NCBI RefSeq assembly: GCF_007671685.1
Contig: NZ_VCNL01000005.1
Span: 186,001-250,000 of the forward strand
Direction of reading: 5' to 3'
DNA: 64,000 nt
From: Halorubrum salsamenti
GTDB lineage: Archaea > Halobacteriota > Halobacteria > Halobacteriales > Haloferacaceae
Shown: positions 35,575 to 44,010 of the stretch, in pieces
Layout: each line of letters starts with the position of its first letter
Numbering within the stretch: the stretch's first letter is position 1
Program-made: the position numbers and the translations under genes
The notes under the pieces: model-generated
Told to the model about the DNA's origin: nothing
The model's input: the letters and a program-made list of their open reading frames with translations, nothing else
Databases searched by the model: none

Positions 35575-35669
35575 TGCGCGGAGAATCGCCAGATGTTCCC
35601 GAGGCCGACTGCCGCCCCGACCGTCGCGAGAATAAACCCGAGCCCGGAGGACCAGCGAGCCGTAATCAT
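35571..35669 (-). pseudogene. SNF-family Na+ symporter, N-terminal fragment
   Basis: An ATG at 35669 is followed by RWSSGLGFILATVGAAVGLG and NIWRFS, the highly conserved first helix of sodium:neurotransmitter-type symporters, and then a stop after 32 codons. The fragment overlaps the start of the ABC-2 remnant by 4 nt, so it marks a deletion joint. Confidence 0.6.
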
Positions 35670-35784
35670 AGTCCGAGATGCGTCCATTAAGGGCTTAAAT
35701 GCCGGTTATCAGAGTGGTGGGACCCGTCTCGGATCATAGGTTGTCGGAACCGAAGCTTTTGTTGTTGGATACTGAGCGTCCCGT

Positions 35785-35877
35785 ATGGCAGAGGATATCA
35801 GTCTGACCATCGAAACCGATGATCAACCGTCAGAGACACTCATCCCCGCGTTCACATACCTGGGATGGGTGGAATGA
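35785..35877 (+). CDS. Possible 30-residue ORF
   Basis: ATG at 35785, MAEDISLTIETDDQPSETLI and LGWVE. Acidic haloarchaeal composition and a position just before the PAC2 gene, but too short to judge. It may be the truncated N-terminus of a gene lost by deletion. Confidence 0.25.
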   Translation: MAEDISLTIETDDQPSETLIPAFTYLGWVE

Positions 35878-35910
35878 TCGCCTGTAAGTATCTCATCGGA
35901 GAGCTGGAGT

Positions 35911-36693
35911 GTGCTCGCTGTAGGACGACGATATGACTCCAGATCCACATTTGAACTGCGGGTCCCGTCCGATCAGCCATCCGGGAAGACCCTACTCGTT
36001 GGGACTTCTCACTTGGGGATGGCGGGAGTGACGGCGGCCGACTACCTCGTCAGGCACGTCGATTCAGAGCAGATCGGGCACATATCGGCTCACAATTTTC
36101 CGGCCATAACGCCGTTTCAAAACGGGGAGCCACGACACCCCACGCGGCTCTACAACCTCGAGGGCACGGATCTGTCGGTACTGCTCGGCGAGCTGTTCGT
36201 TCCGGTGTGGGCCGCTCACTCCTTTACTAACGCTCTCATGGAGTGGGTGTCGTCCGCAGACGTCACGGAACTCGCAGTCCTCCACGGCGTCCCCTTCCCG
36301 CACGGACCGGAGGAGCACACGGTATTTCACGTTGCTACACCTCAGTACCGAGAACGGCGGTTAGCCGAGACCGATATTCAACCGCTCGAAGGCGGCTTCC
36401 TCGACGGTGTCGTTGGAGAAATTTTGGCACAAGCACTTGACCGAGACACACCGTCTGTCGGTGTCTACATCACCCCGACCCACCCGCCGGGGCCAGATAT
36501 TGACGCCTCACTCTTGCTACTGGATACCATTCAGGAGATATACGAATTCACTGTTGACGAAGAAGAGTTGCGAGCGCGCTCGGAGGAACTGAAGCAGTAC
36601 TATCAGGAGTTGACCCAGCGGATGGAGTCTCTCGGGGGAGGCGAGCAGTCACTCGCGTCTCGGGATTATCCTGAAGATCGGATGTTCATGTGA
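35911..36693 (+). CDS. PAC2-family protein (proteasome assembly chaperone-like)
   Basis: 260 residues from a GTG at 35911. Core motifs: KTLLVGTSHLGMAGVTAADYLV, ALMEWVSSADVTELAVLHGVPFP and GVYITPTHPPGPDIDASLLLLD, the PAC2 pattern of archaeal ATP-grasp-like proteins thought to be related to eukaryotic PAC2/PSMG2. The C-terminal acidic helical tail (EEELRARSEELKQYYQELTQ) is typical of the haloarchaeal version. Followed 79 bp later by a phosphoribosyltransferase gene, same strand. The exact role in archaea is unsettled. Confidence 0.8.
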   Translation: MLAVGRRYDSRSTFELRVPSDQPSGKTLLVGTSHLGMAGVTAADYLVRHVDSEQIGHISAHNFPAITPFQNGEPRHPTRLYNLEGTDLSVLLGELFVPVWAAHSFTNALMEWVSSADVTELAVLHGVPFPHGPEEHTVFHVATPQYRERRLAETDIQPLEGGFLDGVVGEILAQALDRDTPSVGVYITPTHPPGPDIDASLLLLDTIQEIYEFTVDEEELRARSEELKQYYQELTQRMESLGGGEQSLASRDYPEDRMFM

Positions 36694-36772
36694 GAACTCG
36701 GAAAACGACCGTCGAACAGCTCAACGAATCCCCCAGATAACTCCGTCGAGGCGTTCAGGAGGACGACGTCAC

Positions 36773-37411
36773 ATGTTCAAAAACCGAACCGACGCCGGAC
36801 GGCAGCTCGCAGACTTTCTCGACGATCACGATATTGATGCAGATCTCGTCGTAGCGATCCCACGCGGAGGACTCCCCGTTGGACGGGTGATCGCAGACCG
36901 TCTCCGAGTACCGTTAGATATCGTGTCGGCACGAAAGATTGGAGCGCCGCAAAATCCGGAACTCGCTGTTGGTGCTGTCGCAGCTGACGGCACAGTCTGG
37001 CTGAACGAGTTCCTGATCGCCGAGTTAGCGGTCGACGATCCGTACCTCGAAGAGCAGATCGAAGTCCAGCGCCGATCCGTATCAGAGGGGATCGAACGTT
37101 ATCGCGGGGATCGATCGCCGCTTGAGTACGAGGGAAAAACTGTGCTCGTCGTCGATGACGGCGTCGCGACAGGCGCAACCACTACCGCATGTATTAGACA
37201 GATCAAGAACGCGGGCGCCGAACGCGTCATCCTGGCCGTCCCAGTCGGACCGCCCCATTCGATCGAACAGCTGCGGACGGAGGCCGACGAGGTGATCTGC
37301 GTTGAAACTCCGCCGTACTTCAGTGCTGTCGGGCAATTCTACGAGTCGTTCGATCAGGTCTCGGACGAGCAAGCAAGAGGCTATCTGAACAGCAGCGTGC
37401 GAGATGGTTGA
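36773..37411 (+). CDS. Phosphoribosyltransferase-family protein
   Basis: 212 residues of type I PRTase fold. The PRPP loop is VLVVDDGVATGATTTACI, preceded by an N-terminal dimer segment VVAIPRGGLPVGRVIADRL and an ARKIGAPQNPELAVGAV stretch found in the ComF-like/Mycobacterium Rv0571c-type group. The nucleobase substrate is unknown, and some members may act on non-purine substrates. Conserved neighbour of the PAC2 gene in the same direction. Confidence 0.82.
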   Translation: MFKNRTDAGRQLADFLDDHDIDADLVVAIPRGGLPVGRVIADRLRVPLDIVSARKIGAPQNPELAVGAVAADGTVWLNEFLIAELAVDDPYLEEQIEVQRRSVSEGIERYRGDRSPLEYEGKTVLVVDDGVATGATTTACIRQIKNAGAERVILAVPVGPPHSIEQLRTEADEVICVETPPYFSAVGQFYESFDQVSDEQARGYLNSSVRDG

Positions 37412-37881
37412 CCGTCGAACAGAGGAATAACGGTCACGAGAACCAGTTATACTTTCCAAGAGGAGCGGTTCACAGCTGTTGAAAACACTCTGACGAAAAT
37501 TCTTCGCTCACGGTGATTTAATGTTTTCCTAAGCATCCAGTAGAAACATACCTCCTCATCTTTCCAGTGTGGCTCGTTCGCCGGGTCTATCCAACGCGAG
37601 TAACATATCGGACGTGCACGAGGCCGAGAAATGACCGGTAGCCCGTACCTAATCGAACCCCTTCTCTTCAGATGCGCTTTCACCTGCAGCTGCGTCAGGT
37701 CCGTGAGAGACGTTCGGCGTGTTCGTCAACCGGCTGTTAGCAGAGGGAGAATACAGATAGTACACGAGAGAGCGTAGAGCAATGAGATCACCGTGTGGAT
37801 TACAACCGTTCTCACACAGATTCACTGACACACACCGTATACTCATTTACACCCCCGTCGTAAACTGATCCAGCCCTAGCG
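37412..37881. other. Intergenic region without a recognised gene
   Basis: No gene recognised in 470 bp on either strand; short minus-strand frames are Arg/Trp-rich and atypical. It contains the upstream region of the SLC13 gene, with a possible TATA-type box GTATACTCATTTACA around 37838-37852. Confidence 0.3.
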
Positions 37882-39411
37882 ATGGTCACTCGAAATCGGT
37901 TCTCTGATCTCGTCACCCGACAACAGATCGGATTGGTTCTGGGGCCGGTACTGTTCACTGGCAGTCTCCTGTTTTCACCGTTCGATATTCCCTCGTCCGC
38001 AAATGCAGCGCTCGCAAGCACTCTCTGGATCGCCGCCTGGTGGGTAACTGAAGCGATCCCGATTCCCGCGACGAGCCTCCTTCCAATCGTTCTCTTCCCG
38101 ATAACAGGTGTGGTTAGTGCCACAGGAGCGACGGCACCGTATGCCGACCCAGTTGTCTTCCTTCTCCTGGGTGGATTCCTCCTTGCACTCGGAATCGAAC
38201 GCTGGGATCTCCACAGACGGATCGCACTCACCGTTGTGAGCCTCGTCGGCGTTCGAGCCGACCGCCTCCTACTTGGGTTCATGACAGCGACGGCGTTCCT
38301 CTCAATGTGGATCTCGAATTCAGCGACAGCGATGTTGATGGTACCGATTGGGATCGCCGTTATCGTTTCGGTCGGGACCGTTGATGAGCACGACCGAAAA
38401 TCGACAGAGGGAGACGAAGAAGATGACCTCCTCGTCGGAGTTCGCGGGGAGCCGGTTGAACGTCCTGCGACCGGCTTTGGGTTCGCATTAATGCTCGGAA
38501 TTGCGTATAGTGCATCGATCGGCGGCGTGGCGACCCTGATCGGGAGCCCTCCGAACGCCGTCTTCGCAGGCGTGGCAGAGTCCCGTCTGGACGTGCAGAT
38601 CAGCTTCCTCGACTGGCTCGTGTTCGCAGGGCCGCTTTCTATCGTGTTCCTGTTCGTCGCGTGGCTGTTGCTGGTGAAACTCCTCCGACCGGAGATTCCG
38701 ATCGAACAAGGTGCTGAAGACGTCATTCGAACACAACGTGAAGAACTCGGGGGCATCTCTCGCGGCGAACGACGAATGTTAGCGGTCTTCACGCTCGTCG
38801 CAGCGGGATGGCTCCTCCGGCCATTCGTCCTCCAACCGCTGTTCCCAGCAATCACAGATACAGTCGTTGCCATCGTTGGCGGAGTACTCCTGTTCGTCGT
38901 TCCCGTTGACTACGAAGCTCGTGAGTTTCTGCTCGACTGGAGCGATGTGACCCGTTTGCCGTGGGGCGTGCTCCTACTCCTCGGGGGAGGGTTTTCACTG
39001 GCAAACGCGTTTCGAGAGAGTGGACTGGACACCGTCATCGCGGAAGGTTTCGCCGACGTTGCGGGAGTTCCACTGGTCGTGCTCGTTCTTGTGATCGCCA
39101 TAGTCGTGGTATTCCTCACGGAAGTCACCTCAAACACGGCGACAGCGACGGTTTTTATGCCGATTATGATCAGCCTCGGGATAACCCTCGGCGAGTCGCC
39201 GCTTATGCTGATGGCGACCGCAGCGCTCGCGGCCTCAATGGCGTTTATGCTCCCGGTAGCGACACCGCCCAACGCGGTCGTTTTCGGCAGCGGCTACGTA
39301 ACGATTCCCCAGATGTCGCGCATCGGCCTGTGGTTGAACCTGCTCGGCATTATCGCAATCATCGTACTCACGTACCTGTGGCTGCCAATTGCCTTCGCAA
39401 CCGCGGGATAG
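37882..39411 (+). CDS. SLC13/DASS-family anion symporter
   Basis: 509 residues with about eleven helices. Duplicated signature regions: ATAFLSMWISNSATAMLMVPIG (SNT in the first repeat) and LTEVTSNTATATVFMPIM (second repeat), with GSPPNAVFAG and ATPPNAVVFGSGYV loops that bind substrate and Na+. It probably imports a dicarboxylate, sulfate or phosphate with sodium. A hydrophilic loop (HDRKSTEGDEEDDLLVG) interrupts the middle. Monocistronic by appearance. Confidence 0.88.
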   Translation: MVTRNRFSDLVTRQQIGLVLGPVLFTGSLLFSPFDIPSSANAALASTLWIAAWWVTEAIPIPATSLLPIVLFPITGVVSATGATAPYADPVVFLLLGGFLLALGIERWDLHRRIALTVVSLVGVRADRLLLGFMTATAFLSMWISNSATAMLMVPIGIAVIVSVGTVDEHDRKSTEGDEEDDLLVGVRGEPVERPATGFGFALMLGIAYSASIGGVATLIGSPPNAVFAGVAESRLDVQISFLDWLVFAGPLSIVFLFVAWLLLVKLLRPEIPIEQGAEDVIRTQREELGGISRGERRMLAVFTLVAAGWLLRPFVLQPLFPAITDTVVAIVGGVLLFVVPVDYEAREFLLDWSDVTRLPWGVLLLLGGGFSLANAFRESGLDTVIAEGFADVAGVPLVVLVLVIAIVVVFLTEVTSNTATATVFMPIMISLGITLGESPLMLMATAALAASMAFMLPVATPPNAVVFGSGYVTIPQMSRIGLWLNLLGIIAIIVLTYLWLPIAFATAG

Positions 39412-39705
39412 AGACAATACTGAATGACACTAATCAAGAGCTGTGACGGAGGAGTACTCACGAAACCGCGTCTACACAGTCTGGGGTTCAGCAACTCAAT
39501 TGAATGTGTTCTTTCGCGAGGTCCAACGGAGAACCACCTCATTTTCAAACTGTTAACTCACTTCGACCCATCGGCCGCGAAAACGTTATCATAGGCCCAC
39601 GCCGTCTAGTGAAATTGTTCATGAATTGATAACTCTGAGAATCCACTCGCTCTACCGCTAATGAATGAGGTCAATTTTTGTGATATGTCCAATATGTATT
39701 GAAAT

Positions 39706-40716
39706 ATGTTTGAGGGCCACTCGCAGAGCCGTCTTCGTCGGCGGTTCGGAGCACTTCCGGCACTGCTGGCCACTCCCATGGCTGTGTTGCTGGCTGCGGC
39801 ACTCGTGTTTGGAGCGACGACAGTGACGAATCGGTCCCCTGTAGATCCACTCGCTCCGACCGCGTTGTTGGTCTTCGTCGTCGCCGTTCCGCTGCTTGCG
39901 GGTCTTGCGTCGGTCGGTGCTTGGCGAAATAACCGTCGCTTGCAGTGGGGCGCAACTGGTGGACTCTTGGTGTTGGGAATGGTCCCATACGGAGTTGCAG
40001 TCGAAGTCGTGCTGGTCGGGATACTCGTCCTCCTAGGCCTGTTAAACACGGTTTCTGATCGCCGATGGTACGATGGGTGGCTGGCTCTCGTATTGCTCAT
40101 TCCGTTATGGACGGTTGGTTCACTCATGATCGTCTATACTCCCGGTCACAGCGGGGTCATGGTTGCCGTCGGGGCAGCGATCATCTTCGGGGCAACGCTG
40201 TCGGTCGTTGCCGTAAGCACCGGAGTTCTCGGGGAACCATCTGAAACGATTGCCAGCCAATCTCAAGACCCCGACAACGGACCACTGCTTGGATGGGCGT
40301 TTTCCGGGATTGCACATGGACCTGAGTGGCGACTTACATGGATTGCAATCGCACTTCTATCGGTTACTGTCACAGTATTTCACTTTCTCGGCCTCGCGTG
40401 GCGGATCTATACGCGCTACTGGTTTTGGGACGTGATGACCCACACCCTATCCGGATTCGGTGTCGCCGGTATTATCTATCTTCTACGACCTTCAGCGTTC
40501 GGTAACACGAGGCGACTGTTCCTTTTACTTCCAGCGCTCGTGTTCACCATCGGAGCAATGTTTGAGGTATACGAATACGTCTATCGCGAGTTCTACATCC
40601 GCTGGAGCTTCGAACAATACCTCAGTGACACACTCGAAGATCTCGCATACGACACGCTCGGCGCGGTGTTGTTTTCGTGCTTTCCGTATACGCGTTTGGT
40701 CGGAACAGGTGATTAA
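39706..40716 (+). CDS. Polytopic membrane protein
   Basis: 336 residues with about nine hydrophobic segments. The C-terminal third has YWFWDVMTHTLSGFGVAGII, GAMFEVYEYVYREFYIRWSF and DTLEDLAYDTLGAVLF, the layout of DUF2238/VanZ-like membrane domains with conserved Asp, His and Glu residues facing each other. The function of these domains is unknown. It ends 4 bp before the cassette right end at 40721. Confidence 0.65.
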   Translation: MFEGHSQSRLRRRFGALPALLATPMAVLLAAALVFGATTVTNRSPVDPLAPTALLVFVVAVPLLAGLASVGAWRNNRRLQWGATGGLLVLGMVPYGVAVEVVLVGILVLLGLLNTVSDRRWYDGWLALVLLIPLWTVGSLMIVYTPGHSGVMVAVGAAIIFGATLSVVAVSTGVLGEPSETIASQSQDPDNGPLLGWAFSGIAHGPEWRLTWIAIALLSVTVTVFHFLGLAWRIYTRYWFWDVMTHTLSGFGVAGIIYLLRPSAFGNTRRLFLLLPALVFTIGAMFEVYEYVYREFYIRWSFEQYLSDTLEDLAYDTLGAVLFSCFPYTRLVGTGD

Positions 40717-40720
40717 CGCT

Positions 40721-40777
40721 GGCTCTGTTGAAGTCCTCCACAAGTAATCTATTTGAGCACCTATTTGCTTAGTACAG
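40721..40777 (-). repeat. Cassette right end (E6), inverted
   Basis: GGCTCTGTTGAAGTCC at the border, then TCCACAAGTAATCTATTTGA and GCTTAGTACAG, which aligns over 57 nt with the 58-bp right ends of the other cassettes with moderate divergence. The cargo would be the membrane protein at 40832-41269; a matching left end was not found before the next cassette begins. Confidence 0.5.
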
Positions 40778-40831
40778 CTGAACTACAGAACGATACTCAG
40801 AGTTCACATAGCGGAGAAATATCTTATATTC

Positions 40832-41269
40832 CTATTTTTTCTTAGATGCTGTAGGTGAGAGGCTTGGGACAAATCGTCGTAACACATACACAATAGCGGA
40901 TGTTGTAATCCCTGTTGGTGTACCATACACGATCGCTGTCCCCACGCCGGTCAAAAGTCCATAGTCGGGTTGAGGCTGATTAAAAGAGATGACACTGTAC
41001 AGTGTATAGCCGCTCATGATGATGACGGCGACAGCAATACCCACTAATATTCCGTCGTTTCGATATGTATGTATCCCTGCCAGAATAACCGCTGATACTG
41101 TGACTCCAAGTGGACTCATAAGTAAACTAGATGAATTTCCCATCTCGAAATCCCCAGTCAAATAGAGTTGACCGAAGAACAAGGTCATAAGAATGACCGA
41201 GTACCCAAGATACCGAAGCGATAGTTTCAACGACTTCCCGAGAAGAAACGATTCTAACCGCGAATCCAT
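40832..41269 (-). CDS. Four-helix membrane protein (probable cassette cargo)
   Basis: 145 residues with four hydrophobic helices (SVILMTLFFGQLYLTG, PLGVTVSAVILAGIHTY, GILVGIAVAVIIMSGYTLYS, GVGTAIVYGTPTGITTSAIV). Low acidity and low GC compared with the core genes. It follows the inverted right end at 40721 and probably is the cargo of that cassette. The 12-mer CATATTGATAGT (41271-41282) is repeated at 41331-41342, upstream of the gene. Function unknown. Confidence 0.6.
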   Translation of the reverse strand: MDSRLESFLLGKSLKLSLRYLGYSVILMTLFFGQLYLTGDFEMGNSSSLLMSPLGVTVSAVILAGIHTYRNDGILVGIAVAVIIMSGYTLYSVISFNQPQPDYGLLTGVGTAIVYGTPTGITTSAIVYVLRRFVPSLSPTASKKK

Positions 41270-41345
41270 ACATATTGATAGTTCACTGGTTGTATAAGTT
41301 TTTCATCTAGAAAGTTCGCGGGAAATCAGGCATATTGATAGTAGG

Positions 41346-41716
41346 GGCTCTGTTGGAATCTTCAGCAGTTAATATTTTCACACTCTCAATCGCTCAGTAC
41401 AGGGAAAACGCCATACCGCTCACGATCACGGATGCCGGAAGATCAACTGAAATACTCCTAATACTGCACTCCCAAAAAAACAGACTGCAGCGATAACTGC
41501 CGGAGTACCTCCATCACCCTGAATAATCATCACTAGCATGCCTCCTCCGGCGATGATCATAGCTACGGTGGCCAAGATAACTCGTTTATCTGATTCGCCC
41601 GAACTTTTCATATATTCATTTCCTGTCAATTGCTTAAAACTCTTGTTCAATAAGCATAGCTACCTAACGGCGATTTCAGTAGAAGACCGTCGAATAAATA
41701 GAATTTCAACGGGTCT
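41346..41716 (-). mobile_element. Cassette-like element E5 (about 370 bp), diverged
   Basis: The inverted right end (41346-41403, 58 bp) begins GGCTCTGTTGGAATC and ends CAGTACAGG. The other border (about 41669-41716), read on the minus strand, is GTTGAAATTCTATTTATTCG, ACTGAAATCGCCG, a diverged left end. Inside is one small membrane protein gene. It lies in tandem, same orientation, with E6, and ends 4 bp before the toxin gene. Confidence 0.55.
41426..41611 (-). CDS. Small two-helix membrane protein (cargo of E5)
   Basis: 61 residues from the ATG at 41611 (longer TTG/ATG frames exist). Two helices: VILATVAMIIAGGGMLVMII and AVIAAVCFFGSAVLGVFQLI, with a short basic end. Same size and topology as the E1 cargo but no evident sequence identity by eye. 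Function unknown. Confidence 0.5.
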   Translation of the reverse strand: MKSSGESDKRVILATVAMIIAGGGMLVMIIQGDGGTPAVIAAVCFFGSAVLGVFQLIFRHP

Positions 41717-41719
41717 CCA

Positions 41720-42070
41720 CTAGTGTAGTTCTTCGACGAGCGTAGCAACCGCCTCGTCGACGAGATCGCTGTCAAGGCGACCTTGCCAGAAGTCGATATC
41801 CTCGTGGTCGATTGATTGGACTCCCCACGGGACAATCCGACTCTCATCCGGGATCCCACCACGAAGCCAACTCTCACCAGGAATGTCGATCAGGCCGTCC
41901 ATCCAGGATTTCGACGTCAACGTGAGCGCGATATACTGCTCGCCGTGGTACGGACGGCCTTCATGATTCGAGAGAATGAGCCAGGGCCGAGCATCTTCCT
42001 CGCCTTTGAACGGATCATCTCCGTAGACGACGTCGCCACGTTCGAAAATCGGTCGCTCTACGTCGGTCAC
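41720..42070 (-). CDS. PemK/MazF-like toxin
   Basis: 116 residues, GTG start (GTGACC) overlapping the previous stop by 4 nt. The PemK-type barrel reads FERGDVVYGDDPF, RPWLILSN, GEQYIALTLTSKSW, the family pattern (GDVV, hhxhxN, hxxTS). MazF-type proteins are sequence-specific mRNA endonucleases. The antitoxin is the winged-helix gene just upstream, which is unusual for this toxin type but fits the haloarchaeal arrangement. Confidence 0.68.
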   Translation of the reverse strand: MTDVERPIFERGDVVYGDDPFKGEEDARPWLILSNHEGRPYHGEQYIALTLTSKSWMDGLIDIPGESWLRGGIPDESRIVPWGVQSIDHEDIDFWQGRLDSDLVDEAVATLVEELH

Positions 42071-42438
42071 TGTTCGTCCTCGACGCTCGGATGCGGTTCC
42101 TCGGGTGCGTGTTCGCGCCAAGACTCCTTGTCCTCAGTACCGAGTCGCTGGTTGAACAGGGCGGTCGCTCGTTCGTACCCGCTGTAGCCGTCGAGTCGCT
42201 CTGTGTCGTCGGTTATCGCCCAGTACGTCGCTTTGTGTTCGACGAGATCGCGGTCCTTCAGTCTCGAGAGCGCAGTGCTGACCGCGCCCTCATCGAGACC
42301 GATCTGAGAGGCGATTTCGCGGGCCTTGAACGCGCGATCATCGTTGGCGGCGAGAAATCCGAGGACCTGATCCGGGACGGAAAGTTCCTCGAGTTCGTCC
42401 TCGCTCGTCTTCTCGAAGGTATCTCGGTCGATGGACAT
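42067..42438 (-). CDS. MarR-like winged-helix antitoxin/regulator
   Basis: 123 residues from the ATG at 42438. Winged-helix elements: DQVLGFLAANDDRAFKAREI, ASQIGLDEGAVSTALSRLKD, RDLVEHKATYWAITDD. The C-terminal tail (GYERATALFNQRLGTEDKES) could bind the PemK toxin. Overlap and same strand show one operon. Confidence 0.7.
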   Translation of the reverse strand: MSIDRDTFEKTSEDELEELSVPDQVLGFLAANDDRAFKAREIASQIGLDEGAVSTALSRLKDRDLVEHKATYWAITDDTERLDGYSGYERATALFNQRLGTEDKESWREHAPEEPHPSVEDEQ

Positions 42439-42474
42439 CGTTGAGCAGAAATACGGTGTCAACCGTAATGAGAG

Positions 42475-42705
42475 TTAGGTGTGAAAGCGGCGAAAATGCT
42501 GAAGGGGATACTTCCGGACGTCCTCAACCATCCGTGTCATCGCGTTTGTGCCGTAGTGCTCTGGGTGACAGGCGGTTCCCGTTTCGGACTCGAACTGCGC
42601 TCCGAGGTGATCGTCGACGACGACCGCGAGGCTCCCGGCGGCGAGCGCCGCGAGGACCGACCGTCGGGAAGCCGATTGCGTGTGTTCTTCAGCTACCAGC
42701 GGCAT
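42475..42705 (-). CDS. Hypothetical small protein with a possible Tat signal
   Basis: 76 residues: SRRSVLAALAAGSLAVVV is Tat-like, followed by TACHPEHYGTNAMTRMVEDV and YPLQHFRRFHT. The short mature part with few acidic residues is not typical, so it may be a fragment or spurious. Confidence 0.3.
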   Translation of the reverse strand: MPLVAEEHTQSASRRSVLAALAAGSLAVVVDDHLGAQFESETGTACHPEHYGTNAMTRMVEDVRKYPLQHFRRFHT

Positions 42706-42856
42706 ATAAACTACGCTCGTTACTATCTTGTAGGAAGTAATTCATTGAAGTAACGTTATTGGCGTGAGTCACGCTATTTGCGGTCGAGTTCGGTTCCGAT
42801 ATCGATTCGAGAAGGGTGCTATCCGGCGCTCGCGGTCCCGAGAGTGCCCTCGTAGC

Positions 42857-43097
42857 CTATTGGTTCAGATCGATTTCGGCGGTACCGTCGGCGTGCGAGC
42901 GTCGGCGCTTCCGGCCGACCTGGTCCATCGTCCGTTCGGCGAGCTCTCGGAAGGCCTGCGCCGGTTCCGAGTCGCCGTCGGAGACGGTGGGCGGTATCTC
43001 CGTCGATTTCGATGTCGCCGACGAGGCCAAGCGAGACGATGTCGTCGTCAAGGACCGGATCCTCGACTCGGGTGAGCGCGTTATGAAGGGCCTCCAT
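42857..43097 (-). pseudogene. Mrp/NBP35-type ATPase with an internal deletion
   Basis: From 43097 the first frame encodes a DUF59-type N-terminus, MEALHNALTRVEDPVLDDDI and VSLGLVGDIEIDGDTAH. After a frameshift near 42975 another frame gives SEPAQAFRELAERTMDQVGR and GTAEIDLNQ, which resembles a C-terminus. Only about 80 codons of a protein of roughly 350 remain, and the nucleotide-binding domain is gone. Confidence 0.45.
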
Positions 43098-43519
43098 TAT
43101 TAGATCACGCGGTTAGACTGAGAGGCGGACAGTTGTGGTTCGCGAGCGTCGACTGGTCTCGTGGGCGTCGCTTTCGACGAGCGACGCCGTCGTGGAGCGT
43201 CTCAAACTCGAAGCCGAGCTTCGGGTCTGCCAACGTCCGGCAGCCGCCATGGTCTCGACACATATTGACCAATTATAACTCGATCACCCAAGATATCCTC
43301 CCGTATATTACAGGTATTTAAATTCCATCACCAAATGCTGATGCTACACAGCCGTACCGGGCGACGTGAGTGTGTCCTGCGAGCAGACACCGCGCGGCGC
43401 GAGCGTCATGTTCGGGAAACCGACGGCCCGCAAGATTCTATAAGAATATTTAATGACCCACATAATTCACCGGATCTAGTTTGCTCTGTTCGGTCTATTG
43501 TAATAGCATAGATTTACCC
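43098..43519. other. Region without a recognised gene
   Basis: No gene recognised. Short frames around 43140-43260 look like decayed sequence. An ATTTAATGACCC stretch near 43446-43459 may be a distal promoter element of the next gene; TATTGTAATAGCAT around 43497-43510 precedes the ATG at 43520 directly. Confidence 0.3.
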
Positions 43520-43918
43520 ATGGTCACGAACGACGCGGGCGACGGCGGGTACACGGTCTTGATAGAGACCGATCCGGGTGTCGACGTCGCGGCCGTGTTA
43601 GGGTCTATTGCGGATCTCGACGTCGACGGGGTACGGGTCCGTGACGTCCGTGACGAGGGTCAGTCGACGGTCTCGATCGATCCTGAGGAGTTGACCGAGG
43701 TACAGCGTCAGACGTTGCTTCGGGCAGTGGAAGCCGGGTACTACGCCGAACCGCGGGAGGCGACACTCACGGACCTCTCGACTGAGTTTGATGTGTCCAA
43801 ATCCGCGGTTTCACAACGCCTTCACGGAGCTGAGGCGACAATGGTTCGGCGGGTAGTGGAGGAGATAGCTCGCGAAGAGCCGCTGGATTCGACGATTGCG
43901 TGTGGTCGGAGGGAATGA
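43520..43918 (+). CDS. HTH_10 (bacterio-opsin activator-type) regulator, short form
   Basis: 132 residues. C-terminal helix-turn-helix LTEVQRQTLLRAVEAGYYAEP, ATLTDLSTEFDVSKSAVSQRL is the HTH_10 signature. The N-terminal part (YTVLIETDPGVDVAAVLGSI, VRVRDVRDEGQSTVSIDPEE) is a short beta-rich sensor-like domain without recognisable ligand site. It precedes a CMD-family gene and lies upstream of the Dms operon. A second HTH_10 gene follows at 44520. Confidence 0.78.
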   Translation: MVTNDAGDGGYTVLIETDPGVDVAAVLGSIADLDVDGVRVRDVRDEGQSTVSIDPEELTEVQRQTLLRAVEAGYYAEPREATLTDLSTEFDVSKSAVSQRLHGAEATMVRRVVEEIAREEPLDSTIACGRRE

Positions 43919-44010
43919 CCGGTTGAATCGGCCGAACCGATCGGGACGGTATCACCACGTCGTGAAAACGCTCGGTTCGATTTTTACGTCCACTCTCCGG
44001 AGGTGTGTGT

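Noticed and set aside
37447-37683. A 78-codon minus-strand frame in the gap before the SLC13 gene
   Set aside because: Basic, Trp/Arg-rich composition unlike haloarchaeal proteins, no start context and no domain.
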